NCBI GenBank assembly: GCA_023055355.1 | Contig: JALJCS010000024.1 | Location: 8,323,501 to 8,387,500 of the forward strand | Direction: 5' to 3' | Source of the DNA: Agelaius tricolor | Taxonomy: Eukaryota > Chordata > Aves > Passeriformes > Icteridae | Length of the DNA: 64,000 nucleotides | Shown: positions 12,301 through 25,100 of the stretch, one piece after another | Layout of the letters: each line of letters begins with the position of its first letter | Numbering within the stretch: the stretch's first letter is position 1 | The notes under the pieces: model-generated | Databases searched by the model: none | What the model saw: only the letters and a program-made list of their open reading frames with translations | Told to the model about the DNA's origin: nothing | Made by a program: the position numbers and the translations under genes

Positions 12301-12585
12301 ACCTATGACTTGGTACCTGAGAGAGGTAGAAATGACATGAAAAGCCCTCCAAGCCCTCTTGCAGCCCTCCAAGTTGTCTCAATTCTAGGAAAGAAGGAGC
12401 TGATGATTCTCCTGGCAAGCTCAATCTTTTCATGCCCGTTTTGGGCATTTTGCCTCAGCCATGCTCAAAAACTGTTCTGCCAGTGGCAGGAGTTTTGGGG
12501 AAGCTCCAAAAAATTGTTTTCACCCCAGGACATCCAAAATATACACCTCTGTTGCCCTCCTTCTGACCTCCTGAATCAAGGAGAG
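6351..12585. other. Unique AT-rich DNA, no gene seen
   Basis: About 6 kb with no recognisable exon, RNA gene or transposon. Reading frames are all short (up to 118 codons) and lack domains. Short A-runs occur near 6398 and 10750. Decayed repeats could be present below the level recognisable by eye. Confidence 0.5.
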
Positions 12586-12591
12586 GTTGTT

Positions 12592-13193
12592 TGGTGCAGT
12601 GGCCGGTGAAAAGTGAAACGCCCAGGCTAGATAAGTGTCCAGCCAACCTCCAGCCAGTAAGGCACTTCCCCAACCCGGAGTCAGGGGCTTGTGCCCAAGG
12701 CGATGTCAGGCCTTGCGGACGTGTGGCCGCAGTAAAGAGCTCCGAAGTCGCAGGATGAAATGAAGAGGCGACCCTCAGTTTCTTCGGGGGGGTGGTTTTA
12801 TTGGTAGGGAAACGTGCAGGTTCGGTGGAAGAAGCTGAGAGCCCCGAGGCAGGGAAAGCCTCGGTTTTACAGAGGGTGGGAGGGGTGAAAGATAGCAAAT
12901 CAGAGAGGGATATATTAAGGATTGGCATGATCGGAGAACCCATCAAACACAGTTGCGGGAGGGACCCTGGCCCCTAACCCAATCACCCGACACCCTGGCC
13001 CGAACTCTCTAGAAAAAGAGGCAGGGGTGTCGAGTGACAGGCAGGCTGCCAGGGGTGGGGAACAAGAAAGATACATTTGGTAACCAAGACAACTGGGGAG
13101 GGGTTTGGGGATTGACACAAACTGGTAACAGGGCAGGACCTTCTGAGAGAACAATGGAGGGAAAACTGAACAAGCATAAAACACACCACAACA
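12592..13193 (-). mobile_element. Solo LTR (family B), 602 bp, complete
   Basis: On the + strand it runs from TGGTGCAGTGG to CCACAACA, so on its sense strand it is TGTTGTGG...CACTGCACCA with TG...CA ends. The 6-bp duplication gttgtt is perfect on both sides (12586-12591, 13194-13199). Sense-strand AATAAA is at 12797-12802 and a TATA-like AATATA lies about 110 bp upstream (near 12911-12917). The element is clearly richer in G+C and CpG than its surroundings. A 163-codon minus-strand frame (12455-12946) runs from U3 out past the end of the element and has no retroviral motif, so I do not count it as a gene. The intact duplication and retained CpGs suggest it is younger than family A. Confidence 0.87.
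12797..12802 (-). terminator. AATAAA polyadenylation signal of LTR family B
   Basis: TTTATT on the + strand reads AATAAA on the sense strand of the LTR, about 205 bp before its 3' end. Confidence 0.65.
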
Positions 13194-13199
13194 GTTGTT

Positions 13200-16100
13200 G
13201 TCCTGCTGGTCTAGTCTAACTTATACTCAAGGGCAATCAATTCCACATCCTGGCTGGATGTCCTCACACATCTCCTCATGGCTGCCTGAATTTCTGTTAC
13301 AGACAGTTTTCCTCCACTCCTTCTTGCTGAGATTTTATCAATAATTTTCCCAGCCTTCAGTGGCTTATAACATCACTTCTGCAAAAAATTACTTTGTTCA
13401 ACTGAAGCAATATTTCTGTAAACTATTTATAAATCTGTCTTTGAGTTTAAGTGGCTGTAAATAGCCAGTGCCACAAACACAGCTGTGCCACATCTCAGGC
13501 TGAAAATAAGGGCTTCTCTCTAACCAGGGACCTCCAGGCAATGTTTTCAGTTTTCTAAGTGCCTTTATTTATGGTAGACATAAAACCAACCCAGAGCCCC
13601 CAAATATTTTTGCCTTGTTGGTATGCCTGATTTGCAGCATACCTCAAATTTCAGTGCAATATGGAAGGATGAGTCAGTAAAATTCATTAACACAAATAAA
13701 TTAATTAGCCCAAGTAACTGTCTTCTTTTCATTTGAATTAAAGTGGAAAACAAAGAGAAGTCTATCAAAAGTTCTTTAGGAAAGGCAAAGCACATTCAAT
13801 CAGTCTTTACAGAAATCAGGTGTAACACAAGTCACACAGCTTTGAAGATTCTTAATTTTTGTGAAAAACAGAAATTATCATGAGGAAACCACTGTGACTG
13901 CTCAGCAAAGCAGTAACTCACCTCTCCCATAAGAACATTTGTTTTGGCTTTTACTGGTGAAACAGAAACAACTTCAGCTCTGAGGTTTTTCACCAACACT
14001 GAACATAGTCCAGGCCAACAGGATTTGAAATGTCACAGATCCAGATGGCAGAGGGGCATGAAACAAGTCCCAGGCAGCAAAAAGACACTTCCCCAACTGA
14101 AGGTGAGTCTCATCATAAAGCCATATGTCAACTACCAAAAACACATGGAGCACACCAATAGGGAATCAAGTAGAGCATGATGATTTAGTCTTTTTTTTTT
14201 TTTTTTCACCCCACAAAAGGCACAAGGTGCCCCTGCCAGATGCCTTAGGCAGCCTGAAGTATCATGGCTATCCCTGAGCTTCCCACGGCCAGCATCAGGT
14301 GACAGCTTCTCCTTTCCCACCACAGATGTACAGATTGCTTATTTATCCCTGCAGTGTTTATTGGGAGCTTCCTACCTTGCAGCTCACGTCTGTCTTCCAA
14401 ATGCACATTACACTATGACCTCACAGCTGTGCTGAATTCTGTAATGCTATTCTCTGTCAGCACAGGGATTTAACAGAAAATCTAATGTGGATAACCAGAG
14501 ATATGCAATGTCTGACAGATGAAAATGGTGCTAAGAGCAGCAATACCTACATAGGGCTGGTGGTGCAGAAGAGGAGAAATTTGTTTTCCACTGAATGTCC
14601 ACAGGGACCATCAAGAAAAAGCCACCCCATTTTGAGAATTACCAAACTCTACAGCAGGCCCACCCAAAAAGCAAGCCCTTCTCTTGACCCAACAATACTG
14701 GGGTTATTTTATCAAGGCAAGGTTAAGTAGTTGGTAGTAGCAGATAAGGAGTGAGAAAGACTTACTGTGATATTCCACAACCCTGCAGCAGGTTCTGCCC
14801 ACATCTTTAGCAAACCCTGGAAGTTTGGAGGTAATTCCCCACACAAAGATAGCTGCCCCTTTTTCACAGCCCCACATGCACAGTTTATTCTTTAATATTT
14901 TTGAAAATATGACAGCCTCCATTAGAAGTCTTAGGCAGAAAGCCTTGATTCAGCTGTCCTCCCTCCTGCATTTGGAATCTGGGAGAGCCATTTTGAAACA
15001 CAAGGAAGAGTTCATTTGTATTTATCTGAGAGAAAACTGATAGACCAGATCTTTATTAATCAAAGTCAATGAAACTGCATGGTTGAGAATGTGATCCAGT
15101 GTTTACAAACATACATTTTGCAGCCAGACTGTTTTGGTGCAGTTTCTCCTCCAGAAAGGGTATTGCCATACATCTTCATTTATTCTCCTAATGAAATTAA
15201 CGAGGTATTTGGTGGCACAATTTATAGGAAGAAAAATTAATGGCATTGGATTCTCAGCTTATGTGAAAAGGAACTGTGGTACTTCAGCAAAACAAATAGA
15301 ATTCATCCACCCACACGTAGTAGAGTCCCAAACTAATTAAATAGGCTGCTTATCTCAGATATAAAATTCAGGCTTCATCTTTCAAAATGAGAGGTTTGAG
15401 GAGGGAAGAATATTATGGCCTATCAGCTACATAGATATATATAAGTGTCTGAATTAATCTTTGGATGTCTCCCAGAGAAACTGAGAAGGTTCTCGTGTCT
15501 GTAGAATACAGAGAGTAACCAGAAATGGTTATAATTTATACTTCCTTAACAGGACCTTCTTCAAGTTCCCTGTAAGAGATAAGACTTTTCTAAGGTCACA
15601 CAGTTCTAATTTACATTATCAGTCAGTCCCACAAACTGCATTGTTTTGAATTTAAGTATCAGACTTTTTTTTTAGATGGCAAATGCCTGATCATCTTTCT
15701 TCTACTATGAGAACCAGGGGAAGCATGGTGAGAGTAAATTAAACCCCAAGGAATATATCCCCAGAACTGTCTATTCAGCCAGTGTCAGGTAGAACAAAGA
15801 CCAAGTTGAAAAGAGTGCAGAAAACTTACATTAGTAATGAAGTGAGAGCTTAATAATTATAAAAGGAAAAGATCCTAAGGGAGTTGGGAAGAAACTAAAT
15901 TGTAAGAAATACACAAATAGTCTTTTTGTCTTTTATTTCTGAGTCCTCTCTGTGGTGCCTTGGCAATGTGTCTTGACAGGAGTAAGTTACTATAGGCCAT
16001 GGGTTCCAGAATTTAATGTGCTGCTGAAATTTTGTACTATTTGAGAACAAGAGCGAACCTTTACAACTGCCTAAAATCTGAACAATTCTTGATATCTTTT

Positions 16101-19100
16101 GCTGTTCCTCAGAGCTTTCATCACTTCCTCAGCAGCCAAACTGCCCAGCTGCTGCAGGGATTGGCCCCAAACTCCTGACTGCTGTGAGTGTGCCTTGTTT
16201 GTTCACGTTTGAGCACCAGGTTTGCATCTTCCCTTGGAAGCTGACAGGAAAACTGGTCAGAAACATGGAGGCAAATCCAGGGGTAGTGTTGGAAACATGA
16301 ATCAGGGAAGAAAACTGCAAAGCTGCTCTTCAATCATCTGGCACAAATTATTGTCATTTGTATCTGATCTGGCCAGCACCTTGATGATCTGCAATCAAAC
16401 AGTAACAACAGTTAAATGTAATGATTTCACAACATTCTCTAGATATATGAAACACAGGCAGGTGTTATTTAAATGCATTAATTCAGCCACCTTGAGAGTT
16501 AAATTGACAAGAAACAGTATGAAGAACTGAATTCCTTATGTTCCTTATAAAACATAAGGAAAATAACAAGAAATAAAATTTCTTACTGATGTGAAAACAA
16601 ATCATAGATAAGAACAAAATAACTGTTTAGACTAGACCTTATCCAAGAGGCTATGCTAAATAAACATATTTAAAGCTTTTTAATCTTTAATAATCAGACT
16701 GATATGGGACTTCAGCTTACAATGATGTTTTATGTGCCATCCTCAGAAGAGAACTGCTCTTCTACATTTGGTTCATGAGTTACCACACAGAACAGAGGTA
16801 TCAGAGCTCAAGTAACAGCTTCAGTAACACTATAGATATTAAAAAAATGTATGCTGTATAAATAGGTATAGAACCTAGAGTAGAACCTGTAGTTAAATAG
16901 GTTTAGAAGCAGAGAGTACCACCACTGGCATGAAATGCCTGGACTTGGGACTTGCATCCACCTTTATATACTGTGAGATAGGTGTGGGTATCAGGGCGTG
17001 GGAAATAAAAGCTCTCAAAGAGAAAAGTGCAGGCACACAAATGTCCACAAGTGGAGGACAAGAACAAAAGGCAACACACTGCAGCAAAACAAACATCGTC
17101 CTAAGAGATATCCTGGGGGAAGATCCATTAAGATGCAAAAATACTCAAGAATAATTTTTGAGTGCCAATTAGTGAGATACTCACTCCTGCAGCAGCATGC
17201 ATCTACTTCTAGGTAGCTCATGCAAAATCATCATGGAGTTATGCCCACTGGGAGCAGGTGCTTCAATTAGAGGTTACATTTATAATGTAATTAAATGCCT
17301 AATTTATTAAAAGGAATGCAAATCACCTCAGTTTCTAAGTGGCAGCAGTGACATTTAGAGCACGCTACGCAAAACCTTTGTTTTAGGAATTAAGCAATGT
17401 ATGCCCTCAATGATAGCAGCTCCAAAATGGCCTGTTGCTCACTGGTCTCCTGAGAGCCCCAGTGAACATAAAAATTGAGAAATTGAGAAATGGGATCATA
17501 ACATTTATGAGAGACAACTGGGACAGTCACAATAAACTGTATTTCATGGAGGTTCTGGAGGTTTTTTAATTTTTTCCTTTTTATATCAAGAACTCAACAC
17601 AATTATTTAATTTTTTTAAAATATTTTTATACAAAAGCTTTTAATTGGTTTTTTTTTTAGTATTCCAACGGTTTGCAGACATAGTGGCTTAGCTCTGAGA
17701 GTAGAGTCACCTCTTTGAGCTGTCGTGCCTTTTGTGCCTGTTCCTCAGTAACTCTCTGGTGTGCAATTGAGCATCTGGTTGATGGCTACCATTCCCATTG
17801 CATGACCAATTCCAATGATTTGTTGTAACAGTAAGTCCCATAATGTAACAGGGAAAGATTAGAAACAAGCAGCCCTGCAGAATTGCTAAAATACATAATC
17901 ATTCCTACTGGTGTTTAACTCATATTCCATATGATCCATTGTTAACAAGAGAGCTGCTTAACCACAGGCAGTTATTTATGCATTGGATAGACATGCTGGG
18001 AGAAAACAACACCAAAATATCCAATACTATAATGAGACTTAAATAAAACAAAAGGATCCCATGTATCTTTTCAGAGCATTACTTAAAAATATTGTTCATT
18101 TAGTAAGGCTTTTTTTTTTAGGTGAGAACATGGGACAATCTCTCACTGGAAAAATTCTGAAACAAAAAAGAAAAACAAAGGTCAAGCACTGCAACAGCAT
18201 CTCTCTCCCCCCAGCCCAGGAGCAAAACATGGCAATACCTCCATGCAGTGACACTCCTTCAATCCACAGCTCCCAGAGTCCCTAGTGAAACAGTTCTCAC
18301 ATCTGATTTTCACCTTTTGTCTTCTTGTCTGGGAGTGAATCCTTCCAGGATTGAAGGTGTGTGGCTCAGTGGCTGCCCACACAGACTCCAGTGAAGTCAG
18401 CTGGACTCTGATTTTGTATAGCCAAGTACCTCCCAACTTGCTGCGACGTTAAAGCCAAATTCTGCAGCCTGCAAAACACAATAAGGACATCTTTCTTAAT
18501 GCTTTCTGGTCTAATTTTCAGCTTGTTTACCCACCTGTCTTTCCTCACTTGATTGCTATTAGATGATTTAATAAGAACACAAATAACCCCCACCAAAACA
18601 AAAGTAGATGGAAAGGTGTCCTGGTTAAAATGTTTGCTTCTTTGAACTCAGGTAATCACATCTACTCAAATTCTCATCTCCTGATAAGACATAAATAGTC
18701 TATTGAGGCCATGAGAAGAAATGATTTACAGCTGCCTTTTTCAAGTGCTTTATTAACTGTCTGCAATGTCTATTGAAATAGCATGCTTTCCTCCAAATGT
18801 GTAAAGGCACAGAGGCCTAATACAGCAGGCTGGGGATTTTTGCTGATTATCATTTGATTATTTGGGACTTTAAGAACATATGTGATAAAGATCATTATAC
18901 TTATGTGTATACATTTGTCTGCTTACAACATGAGAGTATTTTCTTTGCCTATTTTGGTGTATTTCCAATACAATATTCTTCAGAGAGATAATATTTGCAC
19001 CACTTTTTTATATATGGTATTTCATGTTGTTATTTGTAAGCAGCCCGCTCTGCACCACAGTGTTGAGATCCAACCAGACAATCAGAAAGCCATTGTGGAA

Positions 19101-22100
19101 AAGTAGGGATCCTTCATACCTAACACCCATCTGTACATTGAGTTCAGACTAAGTAACTTTTAATACTTGTTCATTTCAAATGCATTTTTCTTTTCCTCTT
19201 ACCTCAACCCAGGAAAAGCCCTAGAAGTCAATTTAATTCAAAATTATAATGATGAGTAACAGTTTTCTCTGGAAAACAAGCAAATGTGGAGCTCTGTCAG
19301 ACCTCTGGCTGGTGCCACACTGTTCCCATAGAGTAGTGCCCATGAACATTTCTCAATTCTTTTTACCTTAGTTGGGATGTTGCTGCCACAATACACAATT
19401 TTACTGCTTTGAGAATTTCCTAATTTCTACATGGTAAGGTTCTTTTTTTTCCTACCCATAAAACACTTAGAGAGTTTTATACCATCTGTGCAGAAAAACC
19501 TAGGCAGGTCACCTGTTGGCTTCCAGATGGAACATAAATATTTGGCTTGGGATATTGCAGTTTTAAATAAAACTGCAGTGGCATACTACCACTGAACTAT
19601 TCCTCTTTATTTACTGACCTGGCATCAACCTTGGAAAACAGCTCTTCTGTGCTGATAAAACCCAAGCAAGTTGTTCCAAATTATTTCATATGTTCTCGTA
19701 CCTTGCACAGACAGGGCTTTTAATTTGTCAAATATAATTGAGTTTGTATTGAATAAACAAAAGAAATATGTGAAGAATTTATGAACAAGAAGGAAACAAA
19801 GAATAGATAGTTCTTAAGGGCAATGACCACTTTCTCACTGCAAACCTCATATTTCTGTCAAAGACATAAAAAAATCTGTTTTCAGGCAAATGTTCAAGTC
19901 AATGCAAATCACATATAGCAGCCTAAGCATCTACTTAAGTAAATAAAATCTGATAAACATTTCAGATAGTCATTATGGGGCTTTACCCATATCCACAAAC
20001 ATGAAACATCATCTGCTCCAACAAGATAAAACCAGGCTGTCCCCATGGCATAACCAGGTCTGAAAATGGACTGATAGCAATACAGGATACTGCATACTAT
20101 GACACTGGGAATTTTCAAAGTAATGAATTTTTCCATAAGCAGAGAAAAAGCCAACACATAAGAGCTACTAGTACTGTCCATGTATTTGCATATTCTTCAG
20201 CAGCATTTACCAGTTAGAGTTAAATGGACAGTAACTTCTGCAGCAAAATAGTTAGATAGCAAATAAAAGCACTAAAAAAAAACCTCCTAAAAAACCCCAA
20301 AAGAAACAATACAAAGCTTGCCACAAACTTGTTTAATTCTTTGCTGGCATGTACCTCACTCCAATTAGAAACATACCACACAAAGGAGAGCAATATCATT
20401 TGGTTAGCCAAGACTCTGGTGCAAGGGGTGGATGCTCTGCCTCCCAGCAAACTGCAGCCCCAGCCTCTGCCTTGTCTTTTTCAGTCAGGATAAGACTCCC
20501 CTTCCAGCCATGGGGTATTCTAAGGCTACATTGCCTCCATGATTAATAACCCTGTGACTGCTTTAGCTCCTAGAAGTACGAATTACACCTTTGCCATAAC
20601 ATCCCTAATGAAAAGGAAAATGATCTGTCTGAAAAGTAGGACACAGAGCCAGGAAATTAAGAAAATGAGATAGCAACTTATTTCCAAGAGCTGCTGAAAG
20701 CACTGCCAGGAGCAAAAGTTATTCTCCCTAAGAGACTGCTACCAATCCTGCTTAGTGGTTGATGGTCACCTAGGAATGGTCACTTCCCTTGTCTTAACCA
20801 TCTAAATGAATTATTAATCTCATTCTCTAAACAAGACCTGCAAATTTTCTTACTTCCACATGAATTGGAAATCATATTTGGAAATGCATCTGGTCAAAGT
20901 TTTCCTGATCTTCACTGGAATATCAACATTATTAAATAATAAGAGTGAAACTTTTGCTGCCAGGAGTCTGTTATCTCTGCTCAAACAGCACAGCCTGAAG
21001 CAGATACCATCAGCTGTTATGATGCTGGTAATATACCAAACACTGTCATTCCACATTTAAGGGATCCAAAAGAGCAGCAATTGCCTTCATTCATTTGTAC
21101 TATGAAATTTAAAGAATGTTTCTTTTTTCTGTTTCAGTGGTATCTTTAGACTCGACATCAGTCAAGAAACTGTGATTCCAAAGAGAAAATGACTGAGACA
21201 GAGTATTTCTCCCCTACCCTCTAATTTTAAATGACAGGTGCAGATATGTCTCAAGAGACTGACAGTTTTCTTATTGTGCTTTGCATTTGAAAGGCATGTG
21301 GGGCTTTTATTTCAGAATGTTTTTATTTCTTCTCTTGCTGTGTCAGTGGCCAAGTTTGAAAGTCAAGCCTTGTAAATCACAATTCTTGGAAATGAGTTTC
21401 AGACCTCTGAATGCTGACTCACTGGCAGTTAAGTGCTTTTTCGTAAGCAGCTCAGTAACTTTCAGTGCCAGGATTTTCAGAAACAACCTTCTGTACTACA
21501 GACTGTTGACAGGTAAAATTATGTGCCAGTTTAAGGTTGAATAGAGGACTTTTTATTACCTGTCTCAATTGCATTCATTGCGCTGATTAATTAAATGGCC
21601 AGAAATATGGGCAGTGTATGCCCTACTTGTAAAGGCTGGCTACATAGAAAGCATTCTAAAGCAGCTCATCCAATATTCCCACTTCCAGCACAGATTAAGA
21701 GGGTTACATACAGTCCTAAAAAACTGCTCACCTGGCTTCTCCTGCTGTGGTACTAAACCACCAAAAAGCATGAAAGAACTGCCAAGCCTGCTCATGCACA
21801 CAAACAGTGGCTAGGGCATCCTAGTGGATGGAGGGTGACCTTCTTGAGAGCAATCTGGGAGGCAGAGTGTGTAAATCTCATGGCTTTAGCTGCTGGTGAT
21901 TCCTTTCCCTTGGCTTACAGGTGTAAGTTGCACCTTAGGGTGAAAGCCCTGCAATGAGGAGGGGGCTTATCCCACTCAACTCTTGAATTTACTCAGGGAG
22001 TTCAAGGAGATGCCCTAGAAGCCGCAGCAACAGAGCTCTTCTGGTTATGCACTGATCCCAAGCCCCTCTGTTTGCCCTGCAGCCCTCAGCTGTGGGAAGG

Positions 22101-25100
22101 TGGGTGTCATTTGACATAGCCACAGTGATCTGTCTGTTTCTGAGAGATTCTGGTGTGGCAGCTGTTTCTAGAAGCTGCCAAGGACCCTGGTGCTGGACAC
22201 CAAAGAGATCCAGCGTGCACATTCCACTGCTGAAAGGCTTAGTGCCACTAGATGGGTTTTCATGCTTGTACTGGCCTTTCTCTTCTTTAAGTATTTCTGC
22301 AATGAGGAAAAAGTCTGTCTGAGGCTGCACTGGGCAATGATCATGCTCATGACCGAGTCTGATAACCTCTTCCACCTGGAATGCCTTCTCCAAGTGTGCA
22401 GCCACTCTTGGGCTTTCACCTCGAGGAGCAGTGAAAGGAAGGGACTCCTGCAGGATGCTGGCTATTCTGACAAAATACAGCTAATACTCCTGTGTGCTAA
22501 GCTGACAATTTTTTTGCTACCTCTCTTCCCACCATCACTTTATGAAACCTATCCCTGCCCATGCCAAGACACTTGTTTTGTCCATTTAGGAAGAATATTT
22601 CCCTTATTCAAGAAACTGGTCTAATCAAAGTGGTAGCTCACGTCATGATTTTGCTTTATTCAGTCTGAAGTTTGGAACAGCCAGTGACTCACAAAGGCAA
22701 AAACTGAAGAGCTGAACATGCAGAAGGGTACAGGTGACCTTTAGCTTTGCTCTTTCTGGCTGGATCACGTTGCTGTGCCTGAGCTGAGCTGACTCAGATG
22801 TTGCAATCTCTCACACTCTCTTTATACTCCTTACAAACCACAGTACTGACAGTGAAGAAAAAGAGATGGTGACAAGTGACCAGAGGTTTGGAAATAATTA
22901 TTTCATTACCCTGCCATCCATAGCTTCATATTCCTCAGGCTGGGAATATCCTGATATCAGATATCCTATATTATAGGAATAATCTTGTTATTACTGGATG
23001 TTTTATTATATATCCTGTCCTATTATATAGTGTTATAAGAACCATATTATATATGATATCCTATAATTGGATCTTTTGACTTCAAGAAAACACTTCACTG
23101 CTTCCAGATTCTTCTCCTGGACTCCCTGTGCCACAGGACCTTCATACTTGCCATATACAGGGGACATACATGGTCCTTCCTGGCAGCCTCCAGGTGGGCA
23201 TTACCCTTGAGAATTCCCATTTTCTTGGGCTTCAGGAAGGCTTTTCCCAGACATCTCCTTTTCTGAGAAATCCTGACTCAAGAGGAATGAAACAGTTTGG
23301 GCATTTGGATTAGATTAAACTATTAGTTTCAGTTCAAAGGGAAATCCAGTGGAAAACTCAAATATATTCCCAACATTTACTTTTCAAATTATTATATCAT
23401 GCAGTTATATTGAGAAATAATAAGAAGAATTTCCCCAAAATAAATCAAAATTTTTTTCCAGGGGAACTAAGCTTTTATTTGGCTCCTTTACTCGACACTT
23501 TTCCCCCATTTTGAATAGAAGAAAAGAAAATCCCTCTAACTTTCAATTTTAAACCAAAGGGAATTATTCTCTCAATTCTCTTTTAGTTGGCTACAGAATT
23601 TAAAAAAAACTCTTTTCCATTTTGTTCTATGAAGAATCTAAAATCCCTAGATTTTCTCCCTTACAAATCTAAATCTAAAACTAGCCTAATTTGGATTTAG
23701 CAGAACAGAATTTTCTGGGCTTTTTTAGATGAAGTAGGTGCAGAAATCAGGCTACTCTAAATACTTAGAGCAAATTAATGTACTCTAAAATTGAATACAT
23801 TCTAAGATTCTGTTTAAATACTTGAAAAAAACACAAAACAGGCTTATACCAAAATACCAGCCTGTAACAGAGCTGTTTCATGTTTGTCCTTTTGCAGGGT
23901 ACCTGAATTCTCCTAGTCAAAGGTAATTTAAGTAAAACTACATGGCTGGCAGGTTTGGAATCACAGGAGGTGTGGTTAACACCTCAGTGACTCACTCAAA
24001 AAATGTAACTACAGGCCAAATAAGCCACTGATTCCTTGGACTGTGCTTCCCAAATGTGTAGAAGATAATGCATGGAAGCACAAGAGCGTTGCAGAGGGGA
24101 GGCAAGCAGCCCTTGCTGTGCCTCCAGGGGCTCTTTCTGGGTGGGTCAGAGGGACAAAATCCAACAAACCCTCTGCTGTTCATCCTCAGCCTGTGCCACT
24201 TGCAAGGACACAGCAGCCCGTAACCCCTGCAGTGCCCTCACCCCCTTCAGGCAGGAGAGAGCTCTTGTGCCCTGTCTTTGTGCAGAAACAGAGAAGATGG
24301 ATTGGCTGGAGATGGATAGATGGGCATAAAGCATCAGCTGTTGTAAGAAGGTAGCTGCACTCTGCCAACAGCAAAAAAAATTGTATTTCAGGAAATCTCT
24401 TTTTTACTCTGCCCTGACATGGGATAGCTCTGGCTGGGATGAGTCCTGTGGGAATGTTTCTCCTGCCTTAACACTTTGGAGTGGACTTTGAAAAGTGCAA
24501 AAGGGAATTAGTATCCAAAGGACAGCCAGCAACTTTGAGCTGCATTTGCATCTCTATCTTTTTGAGGGCGTTGGAAATCTGAAGAAATAAGAGAAGACAG
24601 AGGATTCACTCATATCAAAGTATGTTCTTAAAACTTCTATTGTTTAAGGACTCATACATCTAGATTCTTACCAGTAACTGCAAGGTAGGAGTTGCTAAAT
24701 TCATTCCTACTTGAGAAATCCTTTAGGAAGCCAAAGCAGCTTATCAGTGTCATTAAAGGATTTCACAGATCCGTGGGTTAAAATGAGAGAGTTTTCTTGC
24801 TAGGAGTATTGCATTTTAGAAGTGCATTAGCATCTAAAACATTTATTTGCTCCACTTTTATGGGGAATTATTGCTATAGCAATGAATGGAGTCAGGCTGC
24901 ACGAGCTTCCTCAGTTCACTTTTCATGTCACTGGCTCCCAGTCTTTGCTGGATGCCTATAAACAGGGCTGCCAAGGAGCACAGTGAGAGGGCATTGCACT
25001 GACTAAAACCTTCTCCTCTGTGAAGGGTGAGGGCCATTCCCTCCCCTCTGCGATTCCTGCTCAATATTCACCTCTTTTGCTAAAGGAACACACAGTAACT

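Noticed and set aside
12455..12946. 163-codon minus-strand frame
   Set aside because: It starts inside LTR family B and runs out past its end, has no retroviral or cellular motif, and is explained by local G+C content.
13974..14101. Possible exon ending at a consensus AAG|GTGAGT donor
   Set aside because: The upstream acceptor (aacttcag) has a poor pyrimidine tract, and the frame has no recognisable content.
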